Below, one piece after another: positions 15,201 to 30,200 of a stretch of 64,000 nucleotides of DNA. The stretch's first letter is position 1. Each line of letters opens with the position of its first letter. The position numbers and the translations under genes are program-made. Source of the stretch: Apostichopus japonicus (lineage: Eukaryota; Echinodermata; Holothuroidea; Aspidochirotida; Stichopodidae); contig NC_092574.1 of assembly GCF_037975245.1 (NCBI RefSeq), positions 9,957,713 through 10,021,712 of the forward strand, given 5' to 3'. The notes below the pieces were generated by a model that did not search any database, was not told the DNA's origin, and was given only the letters and a program-made list of their open reading frames with translations.

Positions 15201-18200
15201 AAGTGGTACTAGAGCAGGAGTGTGTACTGGAGTACTAACAGTGCGTCGTATAGCGAAATACTATAGAAAATGAAATGCAACAACTGATGCGGAAGATGAA
15301 TAGATATTACGGAAACATACCGCTTTATACGTCCTAAGAAAAATTAATTCCATAAACTACAAAGAAATAAGCTGCTACACCAATTGCGAACACTAAATTA
15401 TTCCTCAATTTCATCGTTTATTTTTCTAATTCTTATTGTTAGGGTTTCAAGCTGGAGATTGACAATGGGTTGACCCTGAGTAAGTCCTTAGATGAAGCCG
15501 TCATGGAGGAGAACCCTCTCTTTAACACTTTGCTGAGGATGTTGACCACGAGGTGCATGACACAAGCAGTCTACTTCAGCAGTGGAACCATCCCTGAGGA
15601 GGATTTCTTCCACTTTGGACTGGCGTCTCCTATATACACGCATTTCACATCCCCGATCAGAAGGTAACCATGGAGATACGTTTTTTGCTCTCAAAGGAGA
15701 AATGAAATCGTTCGTCTTCACCTAAATAATATATTATTGAATTAGTATCATCCAAACACGTAAGGAATATCTTGTAACGATCTTGAGGTATCGTGTCTTA
15801 AACGCTCCTGTCAGAGGTGGAGGAGGGGGTGGGAAGGGGGTGGGGGGGTCATGTCTTTGTCAGGTATGTGTTTTTATTTTACTTGTCTTCTCTTTCCACA
15901 TGGTGGAAGGTGAAAGTGTAAAGTAGTACTTTCAACGAAAGACAATTCCAATATTAGGTAATGTGTCAGAAGTTAGTACCCTTTAGCCCTAGTATTAACA
16001 AGTCTCTCAAATAATGGCAAAAGGAAAGATACAATGTACAAAAATAGAGGAATATCAGTACTTAACAAAAGAGATGCAAGTCATCAAAATGAATGGCTCA
16101 TATCACGTCACTTTCCAGTGTGTTTTCGGTGTTCGGTATGAAATGGAAAATTAAAGTGATGATATCTTCCAAGAAGATGCAAACCTTTCTTAGCTCATAT
16201 TAGGGATGGGGGAGTGGTGGAGGGTGATGGGCGCAGGGGGGGTGGAGTTGCTCCTCACCAGCACGTACAATAATTATCGTGGTTTAGGTTTCCTTCTTCT
16301 CTTACGATAACTTCTTGTAAGTACTCATCGACTCCATGGCAGAAACTCAAGAGCATCAAACTCTGTGAGTCATATAACTGCTTGACCAATTAAAAAACTA
16401 AAAGCTCTGGGTATTTGCCCTTCACTCTCCAATTATGCACTATTTGCTGATTTTTGACTCAACTTAGTTACACCATATGGTAATTAATTCCTTCCCTCAA
16501 TCGACATGAAATAAGGGTTCTTTCATTCATATCGCTCAGTGGATTTGTATTGAGAATTCTTCCGACTGACTATCCAATTGTCGCGATGTTTGTCACCTTG
16601 ACTAATTCTCCAATCAGATGCCTGTTTAGGAACCTGCATATTTTGAAAAAAAAGTTCTCACAAGCCTGTCGAAGATAAATTGTCAGTATATTTTGCAAAT
16701 TGACATATGATACAAAACTACGAGAAAAAGCAAAAAATTATGATAACATTGCATAACATTGAAAATAATCTCTCTCACAGTCGTTGTTTAATAACAACAC
16801 TTTTCATTAACATCATTGTTTCAACTTTAATGGACCCTTATTTCCTGGAGTATTCTCATCGATGTTCTCTTTGTAAATTTTGAGTTCACCAATGAATCGT
16901 TGACATTCAGATAAGTATCATTTTACTAGTCTGTCCCAGCTCCAGTATTGTTTTACACTTTTGTTGATTTGCAGGTATGCTGATCTAATGGTTCATAGAA
17001 TGCTGGCCGTTGCCATCGGTTACGAAGAGGTATGTCCGGAACTTTTGAACCAGGAAAAAGTACAGGTTAGTAAGCAGTGAGCCATTGAGCATCGACAAAA
17101 ATTGGAGATAAAAGAATCAGTGATATATGATTGATTCGGTTTCAACTTGATTAAGGCCCTGAACTGGGTAAAATACATGCTTGCAATTAAATTATAAACT
17201 AGTTTCCGAAAAATGTTCAAACTGTTTAAAATCTAAAAGAAGAAACTAACCAACCTACAGAGGGAGGGAGGGCGGGGGAATTGTTTTTCTTTTTAAACAC
17301 AAAATGATAAGAAAGAATGGGGGAAGGTAAAATCCATACTGAACAAAGAGAATATTAAAAAAGCCAACGGTGTAAAACGATTGCCATATATTTTAATATT
17401 CTGCTTGATTGATTGATTTGTGTCCGTTCGTAACAGCATACGGTAGTCTTTATCCGTTCACTACGAGGGGTTAGCGGGGTGGTTTAGTGGGGCCAAGAAC
17501 AGATTTAAGTTTAGCATCGTTGGTAGGACGAGTTCTCCATATGGCTGGTATTGCACTACAAGTGAGAATAAGCCGTTGTATAAATGTAGTATTTGTTTTT
17601 CAATTGGGCTAGGCTAACAAAACAATAATTGACGATATCGCCTCAGCGAAGAGTATGCTCTATGTGCTGTACCCCATTAGTAATTTGGGAAGGAATTCAC
17701 TCGTATTAGCTGAATAACTCAAGGATATAATTAAGCAGGGAGATAGATCTATCTAGGTCAAGGGAAATCAACATTTCAATATGTGTAAACAAAGGTCCTA
17801 AGAAATTGTTGTGGTTTTCAGTGATGATTTTGTATGGTATCACATCATCATTTTGTGAATGAGGAGTTTGTGAATGTCATCACCATCCTCATCATATTCA
17901 ATTTTTGACATTTCGGACATTTTTGGGCCTTTCTAGACATTTTTGACATTTGACTAATGTTACAAAGTTGAAGTAAATCCTCTCATGTCATGATATGGGT
18001 GCTCAAGCATGACCAGAAACTTAGGACAAATCTACTGTTACTGACAGTGAATTGGAAATGTGTGAAGGATACAAAATCTTATAAACCCACTCATGATGTG
18101 GCCTTCAAAAGCCTTCCAGCAGAATTTCTGTTCTGGTTTGGCACGTTTCTCTGTGGTTGATGAGCAAGGTTACATTTTGTGTTCTCTAGGTGATGCAGAT

Positions 18201-21200
18201 GCCTACATAATCAGCGTTGGCACCAAATTTGAGCATGCTAAAATACGTTTTCAAAATCATTTTCTGGAGTTACTTTAGATGCACTCGAAATTATTTCCAG
18301 CAGTTTAAACAGAATTAAAATGTTGAAGCAAGAAAGATGATAGCTGGTTTTATATATATTACCATTTTCTACTCTTTCTAGTATATTTGAGGACTAGAAA
18401 GATGATCTTTTTACAGTCTGTATACTCAAACTATTTTGTCCAGCCACTTTGATTGATATTAAAACTTGTCACTGGTACAAATAAGAAGAAAAAATGTTTT
18501 GTAAAAACTAAACTTTTTTTTACATTGTAAAGTCGAACGTTATCAATGTTTGAAGATCTGTACTTTTCATTATACACAGGAGATTTGTGAAAATTTGAAT
18601 TATCGACACAAGATGGCTCAGTACGCTGGGAGAGCATCGGTGGAGCTCCACACGCATGTAAGTTTGATCTCCTTACGGTTGTTCTACGGATGAAAAGTCC
18701 ATAGTTTCTATTTCCTTGATATTTGTAAGTGTCATGTTGAACGATATCTTTGGCGTATCTGCGGTATTTGTATACTCTCTACGTTTCAAGAGGGTCGTAG
18801 CACTCTTGATTTACAATCCAGTCTTTGCAAGAGCTTCTTTCTCGATACATTCATACTGGGTTCCGAGAGGCCGTCACTGAAAAGAACGAGGCTTTGTTCC
18901 AACACTTCATAAAGTCCAGATGGCAAAGTCCATAGTCAAACAAGGAAGCATTTCTGTAAAAATTTTTCCCACGGTGAGGTATCACAGATTTGTTTGCAGT
19001 CTCTCGAAGCAGAGAGAGATGTGTAATAAATATGATGTAAATATTGATTTTGTAAAACGTTTCACAAAGGAGAAATGACATAAGTCTAATCTCATTAGTT
19101 GTAAAAGTAAACCATGGTATTATAACATAACAGGTTAAAGGGCCAAAAAGGGCACATGCCCCATGGAGAGCCTAACCATAGAAAACCTCATCACAGGAAT
19201 ACACACACACAAACATAATTGGATAAAGGTGGTGGCAATTGAAGCAATGAGGCTTAGCAATTGGGAGGTTCAGGGTTCAATACCCGGCCCGGTCTTAGAA
19301 AGGTGGGTTTTTTCATTCAAGAGCAATCTACGGTATTCCCATCTGAAATGAAATTCTAACTTGAAAAGATTCCAAATTTGAGTTAAAATGTTGAATTAGA
19401 AGCCACCCCTTGTGAAACTTATAATCCATAAGCCATTGCGGGTTTCTCCCACATTTGTGGTCGCTTAAGCGTCGCAAAAATAGCTGCCGACTAATATATT
19501 GTTATTATTATGATATTGATGTTCTGCCATGGAGTGACTAATATGTGTTATCTGTCCTTGTTTGGACATTCAGACAGTCAACTTTAATAATGTCTTCCAC
19601 GGATCAGCTCGTGCAAGGATTTTTACAACAGACATACATATCGTGCACCTTCCATGAAATTATTTTAATCCAGCATCGTATTGCAAAATGCTATGTGAGA
19701 TAGTCAAACTGTTATACAAGTGCAAAGATGCATAAGCAGTCTTTGTACAAAGGGACCATAGCGTAGAGAAAGAAGTGCAGTGCCTCCAAGATTCTTACGC
19801 AAAATTGGTACATCAAATTAACCTCCTGCTTCCCCCTACCCCATTTTCCATCCCCTCTTGGAAAGCATATGCACAGCCACACAAGTGATTTTAAACCATT
19901 GACAGTGCTGTATTTTCAACAACACGAAAAAAGCAAGGACTCTGTGAAGACCATACTTAGTCAGTGTAGACTCACAAAGAGTGAAAAATCAAAAGGCTTC
20001 AATTTGTGATCAATTTATCATTCTTTCGCTACGTAATTTGGTATTAAACACACTCATGTTGTTGACATCATTTCGGTCACGTTTTTCTTTACTCTGTTAG
20101 GTAGCGAGGTTCCATATCTCGAGAGTCATTCTTGTCTTATAATAACAGTCTAGGCTTTACCTTTCGCGTGCACGCCTACAGTGTGGTTCCCTCTTTCTTG
20201 TTTCAGTTTAGCTTGGTTACCCTCGATATCTATGAAACTATAACCTCAGATGACTTCCCTCCTTCCCCAATAAGATTTATATGTTAATCAATAAAAACCC
20301 TGAAATTTGGTGATCCGGCTGATGTTATGATGTAAACAACTTCGAAAATCCTCTTTCTATGCGGGATCCGTCCACTCTCGACCATTCAAGCGTATCACTT
20401 TCGTTTGTTCTCATGTTTAGGTTCAGTATTTAAGTATGACTGCACTTGCCTCTAGCATATACATGCTGTAGTACAACCCAGTACGCTATTCAAGGCCCCA
20501 CTTTAGCATATAAGCATTAACGTTAACATTACGACTTTGTGTTCAAGCATGTAAAGACAATGCAACTTTATTGTACTATGTAAACTAATATGCTGCAGTA
20601 GTCAGAAGTACTGTTACATGTGTGTGTGTCTTTGCTTGTATACTAGCATGTGCAGCACTGTACTGTAAACATTGCACTACAGTTAGCATGGTTTACATGA
20701 CGACATTGTATTCCCTCCCCGATATGTTTTTCTCCATTTTTTAGCAATCCTATCGTCTGTCGAATTGTCGTAGTTTATATAGGATATATGCTACAGTACA
20801 AATCTTTTGGCATTGATGATTGGCTTGAGCTGTTATGTAAATAATATCTTGCTCTTGTACACAAAAGGGTAAGGTTTCCATACATGTTTGCAATGCAAAC
20901 TGGGAGAATTGTTTTATTTGGGTCATATTACTCCACTGGTGAGCAAGTCCAACAGACTACACTAGTACTGCGAACTCTGTTGCCCTACATATTTATGTAT
21001 TTAGGTGTTTATGTTGTTTACATGATTCATTGCAACAATGCTGTCTTCCCCCCCCCCCTATCGTAATAGTAAGCACAGTGCAAGGAAGTGATTCTGGGTT
21101 TTGCCAGAGCTGTTTGCTACTTCATCTAGACGTATAATAGACAGACAGACACACACACATATACCTGTAGTATAAATATTACATACCATGATACTACAGT

Positions 21201-24200
21201 ACAACCTGGCGGTAGTTAGATGTTAGTATCAGACCTTAAAGATATGTACATACTGATGAAATGCTCCTAGAATAAACACTGCCCTTTAATCCCTTTCCAT
21301 TATGTCATGTCTCATTTTGACCTATTCATTTGCTCGTGTGTCTTTTGTTTCATTTAGCCTGTGAAGAAGATCCTGCTAGGATCGAAATGTCAGGGCACAT
21401 CCTCTAACATTGACATATTTGGTCAAAGTAAGGGTTCTCACTAGCAACTAATTTGGGTTGGATAGCACAGTTGGCACTGAGGATGTTAGTTCCAATCCTA
21501 TAGCAATAATAAACAATCAGCTATCTATAGATGCAGCTTGCCTTTTCGCCAACTTTCACAAAATCTCTCTTTTTTTGTTTGTTGTTGCATCAATCCATCT
21601 GAACAGAGCTCTGGTTCGAAGGATAATATCCTGTAAGGATGTTATTGTTTTTTTTTTAGGAGCTTCCATTTTCTACTCCACTATGGGAAGCAAAGTTGAA
21701 GGCTTGGTGTAGTAGATAAATTGTCCACCGCCAATTATTTTGTTTCCAGGTAAAGAAAACTCCCCAGGGGAACCTGATCCTCTTGGACCCATTCGAAATC
21801 ATTTAGCTTTTGCAGTGTCGTCAAGCGGAGACTTCCTCGCATTTTGCTATTTCTGGTTTGTAGATTTTGTACTTCGTGTTTCAGAGCAACTTTGTACACC
21901 ATAGTTGCACTGCACTGGTGACCGATGAGGTGCCTTCACTTCCCCACAGTATTTTAGAATGTGGTCGAAATGCCGAAATACATTCTCCTCCGTTGGAAGG
22001 GGGGGATGTTGGATGACGGTCACTGGAGCAGGAAATTGTTGGGTATTCATTGAACTTTCATCGCAAAGCCTATTAGCCAGTGTTCGTTCACAATCATCGC
22101 ATGTTTAGGGTTTCAAATGCTTGGGATAAACTAAAAACTTAATGTAACCTGCAAATACCATCTTGGTTTTGATGATCTTTGCCAAAACTGTCCATCATCC
22201 ATGCTGCTGTATCACTTTGATGTCAAATCAGAGAATAATTCTGCGTAGCACTTTTGAAGGCCCTGAGCTTGGTCTCCTATAAAAGTACTCTGCTTCTCTT
22301 GAGTAAATACAAGAACTGCTATGCATATTTGCACTTACATAGCAATTTACCCATTTTTTGCTTGGGTTGAGGACTTCCTGCATATGGTTAAGTAATCAAC
22401 TATGTTTATAGCCAAGGAAATTTGCTCTGTTCCTTGTTGTAGACTAACGGTAAGACATCAGTTGTTGTGCGAAAACTTCCTCCTCGTACAAGACGGATGT
22501 TTAAAACAGCATTCTTGAGGTATCCAACATCAGCCAAGTTGAATGACACTTGACTTTAATTTCCTCTCTTCAAGAAACCTGTACACAGATATGTACATTA
22601 AGGAAGCAGCAGTAGCATTTATGTGTAATTGTCAGAGACAATGATGAAAATGTTGAAATCACCCCCTCCCCCAAATGAAAACAAAAAAATGGCTGTGGCA
22701 TGCGAGAAAAGGTCAAAGACAGACAGAAGGATAAGTATCTGCATGTCACATTGATTTTAACAGTATAAAAGGTAACATTGATCATACCCTGTAGGACTGT
22801 TAGATAAATCTATTGCCTGAAAATGTGAATGGTGATAACACACCGTGGGATGCATGGGATAACAGGGACCCAGACAGGCTGGAAATGAGAGGAGGGGGGT
22901 GCGGGGTGGGGGGGAGGCAAGGAGGTAAGAGAGGTGGAAGATTGCAGGGAATGGGTAGGCCAGGTGCTTAGTATACCCGTGTTTATTGGTGTTGACATTA
23001 CCCCATTTCTTGGTACCTTGCCTGCATAAAAATCAGTGCTGAGAAGATTATTGGGTGTTCATGGCACCTTCTAGTTACCTCTCTGTCCTCGCCCCCCCCC
23101 CCCACGCACCCCTTAGTGTGTGGGTACCCCGTACTATACATGGTTTAGTGGAAGGAATAATGCAAAGTAACTACCAAATGTTATGCAAACTGCAGCTCTA
23201 TATGAAGCAAATGAAAACCCAAGACTGCTTGCTACAGTCGAAGACACTGTCGAAAGTTTAAGAGAGAAATTTTCAGCTGTATCTCGAAACCTTACCCTGC
23301 CTACAGAATGTTGTCCATTATGAGAAGTTTCTATGATCAATTAAAAAATGCTTCGAGGAGACAATCGCAACCAGGAAGTTCAGGTGACAGATGGCCAAAC
23401 AAGAACGTGTGTGTAAATGAATAACCGTCGTTTATAAGAATAACAAAAGTCGTTCAAGCTGTGTCCTTTCAGATCTTAAGAGTCACGGGTCTTCTCATTT
23501 CCTGATCGGTCTGTGTGACAAGGTGCTCTTTGATGATTTAATGAATTTGCAATCTAAGGGGGGGGGGGATTCCTCTTAGAAAACTTCTAGCCACCCCTGC
23601 CCTGTAATCTACAGCTGAACGTTGACGGTCGTGTCTTTTGAAGTCTATAAACCATTTATTGTCACGAATACGTGTCGTCCATAAGCGTGGATTTTTTTGC
23701 GCCAATTTCTGTAAAAAGGGGAGGAGCTGCCTGCAGAAAGCCATCCGGCTTTGTCAGCTCCCCAGACCGCCATGTTTTTCTCATGTTTTGATACCCATTC
23801 CATCCTTGTTGTTCTTTCACGAGTGGAAGTGAATGGAACTGACCCGAGTTTCAGTAGCTGAAGCAGGGTTGGAAGAGCTTTGCGGAATTTCCTGCTAGAA
23901 ACATCGCTATAGTCTTGACATTATACAGCTATTGTTTAGATAAGATCACAGCTGAGTACGCCTGATACAGATGGAAGGGAAGGGGTTACTTAACATTGAA
24001 AACAAACATTGAAAAATCTCTGTTTTACTTTCCATTTCTCTTTTTATGTAACATCTCTTAATTTTGTTTTTAATATTTTTTTTAGTCTTGTTTACATTCT
24101 ATATTTTTTATTTATTTATTCATTAATTTATTTTTGGCTGCATTGGCTTCCTATGAGAACCATGAATTTATACCACAAAAACAGATTTTGATAGTTTACA

Positions 24201-27200
24201 AGGTTTTCAAGGGTACTTTCCTAAAAGGCTCTGGTCATCAAAATCTGTCCCAACCATTGAAGAAGGTGCTGCTTGTATCATAGACAATTAAACTATGACC
24301 TCGGTGTCGATTAAACTACAGTACTTTTACAGTGGCAGTTAAAACGCTTGTGTAAGTTTGAACATTGGTGAGTGTTTCATTGGCTAATTTCTAGCATATT
24401 TTAAGGACCAACTTCTAGCATATTTTTAGCACAATACTGATGACCTTTTAATAGTGTGCTAGTTATACAGTGTAGTAATTTATGAACAGATCGTGTGTAC
24501 AGGCAAAGCAGCTATCCTTAAATGTTTGATTAAATCATACCATTCTGATTTTGTGAATACAGCTTTAATATCAAGTTTCACTATGACCCTGAAAATGGCG
24601 CTAACACACTACAGTACACTTCAGAAGACTCTAGGTTTGTCTGAAGTTTACAACTGAATTTGTGCCATGGAAACCCGGAACTTCAAGTAGATTATAATTT
24701 ACCTCTTTCACTTTTAGGATAAAGCAGCTATCCTACCATATTTGATTTAATCATATAATTATAGATGGTGTTATAAATACAGCTTTAATATCAAGTTTCA
24801 CTATTACCCTGAATGGCACTTCTACACTACAGTACTCTTCAGAAAAGACTAGGTTTTTTTCTGAAGTTTACAATTGACTTTGTGACCCTGGAAACAATGA
24901 AGTTTCAAGTGGATTGTTTACCTCTTTCACTTTTAATGGTAGAATTGCTGTTATATATCATGAAGTAACCACTTGTACGTAGTCCCCAAGCACTCTCAGA
25001 TGTACTTATTATATACATGTTATGTTGTTGCTTTTGTCTGCACTTGTGACTATTGTCAGTTATTAAAGTTATTGTTTTAATATCATAATATAATCATATT
25101 GAATTGAGTCCATGAGATATGGAGTGGCAACTTTCATTTGACATGATATTACAACATTTAATGTTATATATTACACTGCTTCATACTGTAGCAGTTAGAT
25201 GTGGATGTAGGCTGCCAAACAAACGGCTTTTCCTGTGGTAGGATGCTATTTGTGTTTGGGTACCATAATGTTGCAAAATCATTTCAAGATGAATATCCTG
25301 ACAGTGCAATAACCTTCAAGATGTAAAAGGAAATGATTACACACGACAGAATGTTGATGTAGGCTGCCTAACAACCAGGCCTTTCCTGTGGTAGGATGCT
25401 ATTTGCTGTTTGGGTACCATGATGTACGTTGCAAAATCTTTTCAAGATGACTTTCCAGACAGTGCAATATTTCCTTCATGATTTAATCACATTCAGCAGT
25501 TTAACCTTTAAATTCAGTGCATATTATTCAGTGACAATGCATTAATTCTGACTAGATCAAATCGGTTTCATTCCTTCCCGGAAATGTTTTTCTAAAACGT
25601 GCTTCATTTTTTTCTACACTTTTGTACAAGTTTGTTCAATTGCTATTAGAATTATAAGGTTTATGGTGGGAAAAGAAGAGATATTTGGAAACATAGCTAT
25701 GCATAGGGTGGCCGTGACTACTGTAGTCACTAATGTGTGTGGTATAATGCAGTCAGGTTTGTGTCTTGTGAATCTCTTTAGGTGCCTTAAAGGGTGTGAA
25801 GACTCGCGCAAAAAGAAACGTCTAATGCCGGTAATCTGACCTACAGTAGTTTCGAATGAGGTGTAACAGAAGTGTTAGACACCACTACGATCCCAGAAAA
25901 TACACACACAGCTTGCTACCGTTGGTAATTAGACACTAGTGTACAGTCAGTACATACAGCTGCGGTCAATACCCACAACACAGTGTATAACAATACAGCG
26001 ATGGACATCTCAGGTCCAGCTAAAGATAACAAGGTATCACGTTTGCATTTTGTAGCGACACAAACAAAACGTCACTTGCAAGCAACAGAAAGTTAACTTT
26101 TTCAGATGGCAGCAAGCGGTTTGGGGAGAGTCTTCAATGCCTTGAATGGCTAAGTCAAGAGGCAGGCTAATTTAGGCACATACAGTAGGACTATGCAGAA
26201 CTACCCTGTTACATACGATGCAGTAGCAAGCTTCCGTTTTTTTTTGTCTGTTAATACTTGAATAGAACCCTCAAGGACTAATTTTGTAAAAAATCAATTG
26301 CCAAATGTGTCCGAAATAAACTTTTCCGATCACAGGTCAAGGTGCAAAATTAGAAAACTTTGGTAGGGACTGACTATCTGTAAGCAGAAAATTATTCTGA
26401 TATAAACGAAACTGCTAACATAGTGAGTTCCTCATTTTATAAGTTTGCATACGATTTCTTTTCGCTATGAGAACTTTCCATTTGTTTGATTTGAATAGTT
26501 TCACTTTTTCCTAGGGATTATTAACATTGCAGAAAATAGATTCACTCAGGAAGTGTTTTGATGCGTAGGAGTCCTAACCGAGCTCATAAATCGTGGCTAG
26601 TATCGTTTTTTTTTTTAAATGAGATTTCTCTTTTACTTTTGATTGACTGTAGAGAATGAGTTAAAACAAAAGAATACTCGCTTTCATTATCTTATAATGA
26701 AGCCAGTCGTAGTAATTGGGTGCATTTTCGGTCACTTCCCGTTGCCCATAAAATCCATTTGGAGCAGTTAAAAAATCTGCATTGCAGGCAGATTTAGCTT
26801 CAGTTATAGTACTTTATGGAAATAAATATTGCTTGTCTTTGATCGATCCATTAGCTAAGGAAAGAATGCAAAAAGAAAAACATCTAAAGAAAAATGACCA
26901 GAAACTGAAAATTATCAAGAGAAATAGCAATGCAAAGTGATTTTCTATTTTGGTGATGTAAGTTAATAGTTTTATTATCAAATTACTTACTTTAGCATCC
27001 GAGTACTGACTAAAAGCAGTGGTTTTGCCGTGGTAATGTAACAACATCGGCCTCAACTTTCACATCTGTGAATAAAAACCTAAATTATTGTATATATGTC
27101 AGTATATATATTATCAGTATATATGTTGTGCAATTATATGGAGCAGATGGAATAGTATGTATGACTAATATGACACTAACTTACTAAGGATGTACTGTGT

Positions 27201-30200
27201 TAATTCCCATTTCGTTCATTACAAGACACATACTTTTCCTGTATATTTCCTGTATATTTCCTGTATATTAATATTAATTAATTTTCCTGTATGGACCGCC
27301 CCCCCACCCCCTGCCCCATAGGTCTACAGTATGAAAGAATGAAACCAGTCAAATAATTTCAATTCTTTGGTCAATTGTGGCATATATATCTTTAGAAGCA
27401 AGAATTAGACAGTTGAACCTAATCTGTGTATTTAAAACAGTAACTGTGAGTAGAATAACTGACATAAATTAATCAGTTTTTGGTGGTTTTTGCCGCTAAA
27501 CTTAGTGATATATACAGGAATTTACATATTTCATGTTCAACCAAATTCAGTCAGTGTATTACATCACTGTTCGAGTGTATTCATCGTTTATTCCAGCAGC
27601 TTTAAAGTCAGGTAATCTGTGTGGCCACCCCCCCTTCCCCCACCCTACCCCCCTTTTTCCCAGAATTATATAAAACAAATATTTTCTATGACATTTATGG
27701 AAACCCTCTTAAGTTAAGGTGAACATATACATTTTCCAGGAAATCAGAGAGGACACATAATTGATGTTGAGTGTCCTCCCTCCCTCCCAACCTCCCCCCC
27801 CCGGCTTCCCCATCCTGCAATCATTCTTCGGACTTGAAGTTGCCTTTTGCATTGTTTTTTGCGGTAATGATGGTTGTACCTAGGTTATCTGTACTTGTCG
27901 GCGAGTTGGTCGTACGGTACACACTCCGCTGTGGAAAGAAACATTCACCAAAATGACATGGCTCTCTGAGTCTAAGTGACATTAACTCATGTAAGAGACC
28001 GACTCAATTTAAGTATCAGTGATGGAGCTACTCTACCACTGCATTCCTACTGCAGTCTTTAGGCTTTGATGAGCTACCTTTCAAAGAAATGACCCTTCCC
28101 AGTCTTGACCAGCCTGCCTGCCTACTTCCTGGCCATTTTGAGATTAGCGCGGAAAAGGTAACTGTGAATTCAGTTTCCTTAACGATGGGATTCTGGCTGT
28201 GTTTTGCAGGTTTTGCAGGAATGGGCAGGAGATCATCGAAAGTATGTTATGCTGGACTGAGTTTCATTTTGTTTGCAATTAAACAAGTCTTCGTGCAAGG
28301 AATCCATCGTGTCAAGATAATACTTTCATTTTACTTGTACGTGAGACAATAATTGACAACTTTTATTATCTTTGCTGTTTTCCTTCTAATCCCTGGACAA
28401 TCCACCCAACCTCCACCCCCCCCTCCCACCCCCGTTCACCCCTGAGACTAGATTTGTACAGGATATGTACTGTAATACATGAACTTTCGGCGCCCAGACA
28501 GTGCAGACACTTTCATTTCAACAAGGATGTGCAGAAGGCAAATTGAAAATGTTCGAAAACTGTTAAATTGTTTTCAGGTTCATGATGGGCATAGATGCCA
28601 TATAGTCAAACAAATAAATATCATTTTGATAAGATATGGCATGGATAAAATATATATATGTGTAGTTGTCTCATGTGACCCTTAACATATATGTTTTTTG
28701 TTTTTTTCTCAAAATATTGAACTTGATTTGAAAAGGAAACTTCATTGTATAGATAATTTCATCTTCATAAAAATTTACCAAACTTCAAATCTGCTTTAAG
28801 AATACTGCAGGTATATGTTTCTATGCATTGACCTTTGTAGTGACATGGCAACAACAGGAACATTTAAAACAGGTTTATTGCTTTAACCTCTTTCAAGATT
28901 TCCCTTTTCAGATGGGTATATAAGAGAGCTTGACCTTTGGGGACTGTACACTGTTTATACCCACAGACTATCCAGTTAATATCTCTGAAAATATGACAGA
29001 GTCTCCCAAAATTGAAGGTTGATTCATATACAGTAGTCAAGAAACCCTAGTCAATTTGATTTCTTTTTTGACAATGGATAATTGTCCTCTGAGATCTTTC
29101 AATAGGAAACCATCAATTTTAATATGTAATGATACATCTATACTGAACCCAGATTTTAGTTTGTGAAAAAATTGCCAAAAGTTCTTTCCCAGCAACTCTA
29201 GGCTCTGATCCTCAATATAAGTTTATTCCCAGCGATTATGGATTATTTCAGTAGACAATTACTATAAATGATGCATCAACTTTCTGGGTGTAATGTTGCT
29301 GTTAGAATTTGGCAACTGGTATGAAAATGGTTGTTGAAATTTGAGCATTGGTGCCATTACTGTGTAACTTTTTAGCCTACAGTATTTTTGCGGGCAATAC
29401 TATGTTGACGTTTAAAATGCAATGTTTGTTGTGCGTTGTACTGTGTTATAGAAAGGGACAAGCTTCCAATCCATACCTAGTGAACAGAGATCTCTGTGAA
29501 GAATGAGCCCCTAAATCGCTGAGAAAATCTTGCTCCATTTGTTTTAAATAGTGTTAAATATATCGTGTCTAGGAGAGCTGTCATTTTTGTAAAGCTGCGA
29601 ATGTCAGGATCTGAAACCGTTCACATTCATCTTGGTGTCTCTGTTCATAGTTTCAAGGTTCAACAGTGTTAAGATGAACTGAAAAACTTAATAACCATCA
29701 TTAAGTTGAATGTAAAGAGCTTCAACATTTTAGATTCAGCATTTTGCAAATACCCATCTTTCACATAAACAGAAAATAAAACATTGTAATAAATAATAGA
29801 GAAAAACATTTGAAAAAACAAAACAAATTTAATCACACACGTGGCTCAATGATGTCATACTATTATACTTGATCAAGCCTTCAGCCTTGTATTTGAAACA
29901 ACACTGAATCGACAATACTGTATCTCCCAGATGGATTTATCAAGATTTTTACCTCGGTTGATCTGGGCAGTTGTTAGGGACAGTTAAATTCTCTCTGTAT
30001 CACATAGATCACTAAGGACGGCTTGGTTTGTGAGTCCTTTTTTGTACCGAAATGTACTTTGTATTTTAGCCAAGTGCTAAATGATTGACATTTTCAAACT
30101 GAAACCAAACAACTCTCACGTGCAGAGTACTGCTTGTTTTTAATCCTTGACTGATTATCATCCTACTATCATAGACTTGCTGTATTTATAGATCTCAGAA

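Larger units (their letters stand above)
240..18579 (+). other. DIS3 introns of the 5' exon block
   Basis: Sixteen introns of 142 bp to 2.46 kb separate exons a to q. Those at 3306-3822, 3976-4844, 6327-7324, 9158-9749, 9900-10975, 11104-11732, 15664-16974 and 17066-18579 contain only AT-rich sequence, poly-C or poly-G runs and short open frames without homology. The introns at 869-1927, 2017-3131, 4968-6188, 7472-8796, 11820-12825 and 12983-15442 contain the repeats listed separately. Confidence 0.8.

Noticed and set aside
22888-22916. G-rich tract as a functional G-quadruplex
   Set aside because: Many such G or C runs occur through the window as simple low complexity; nothing marks this one as special.
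23538-23744. Minus-strand 68-codon frame in a CpG-containing patch
   Set aside because: No recognisable domain; splice signals and neighbouring exons are absent.
28089-28352. 87-codon frame with hydrophobic stretches
   Set aside because: No homology, no splice context, AT-rich intron background.
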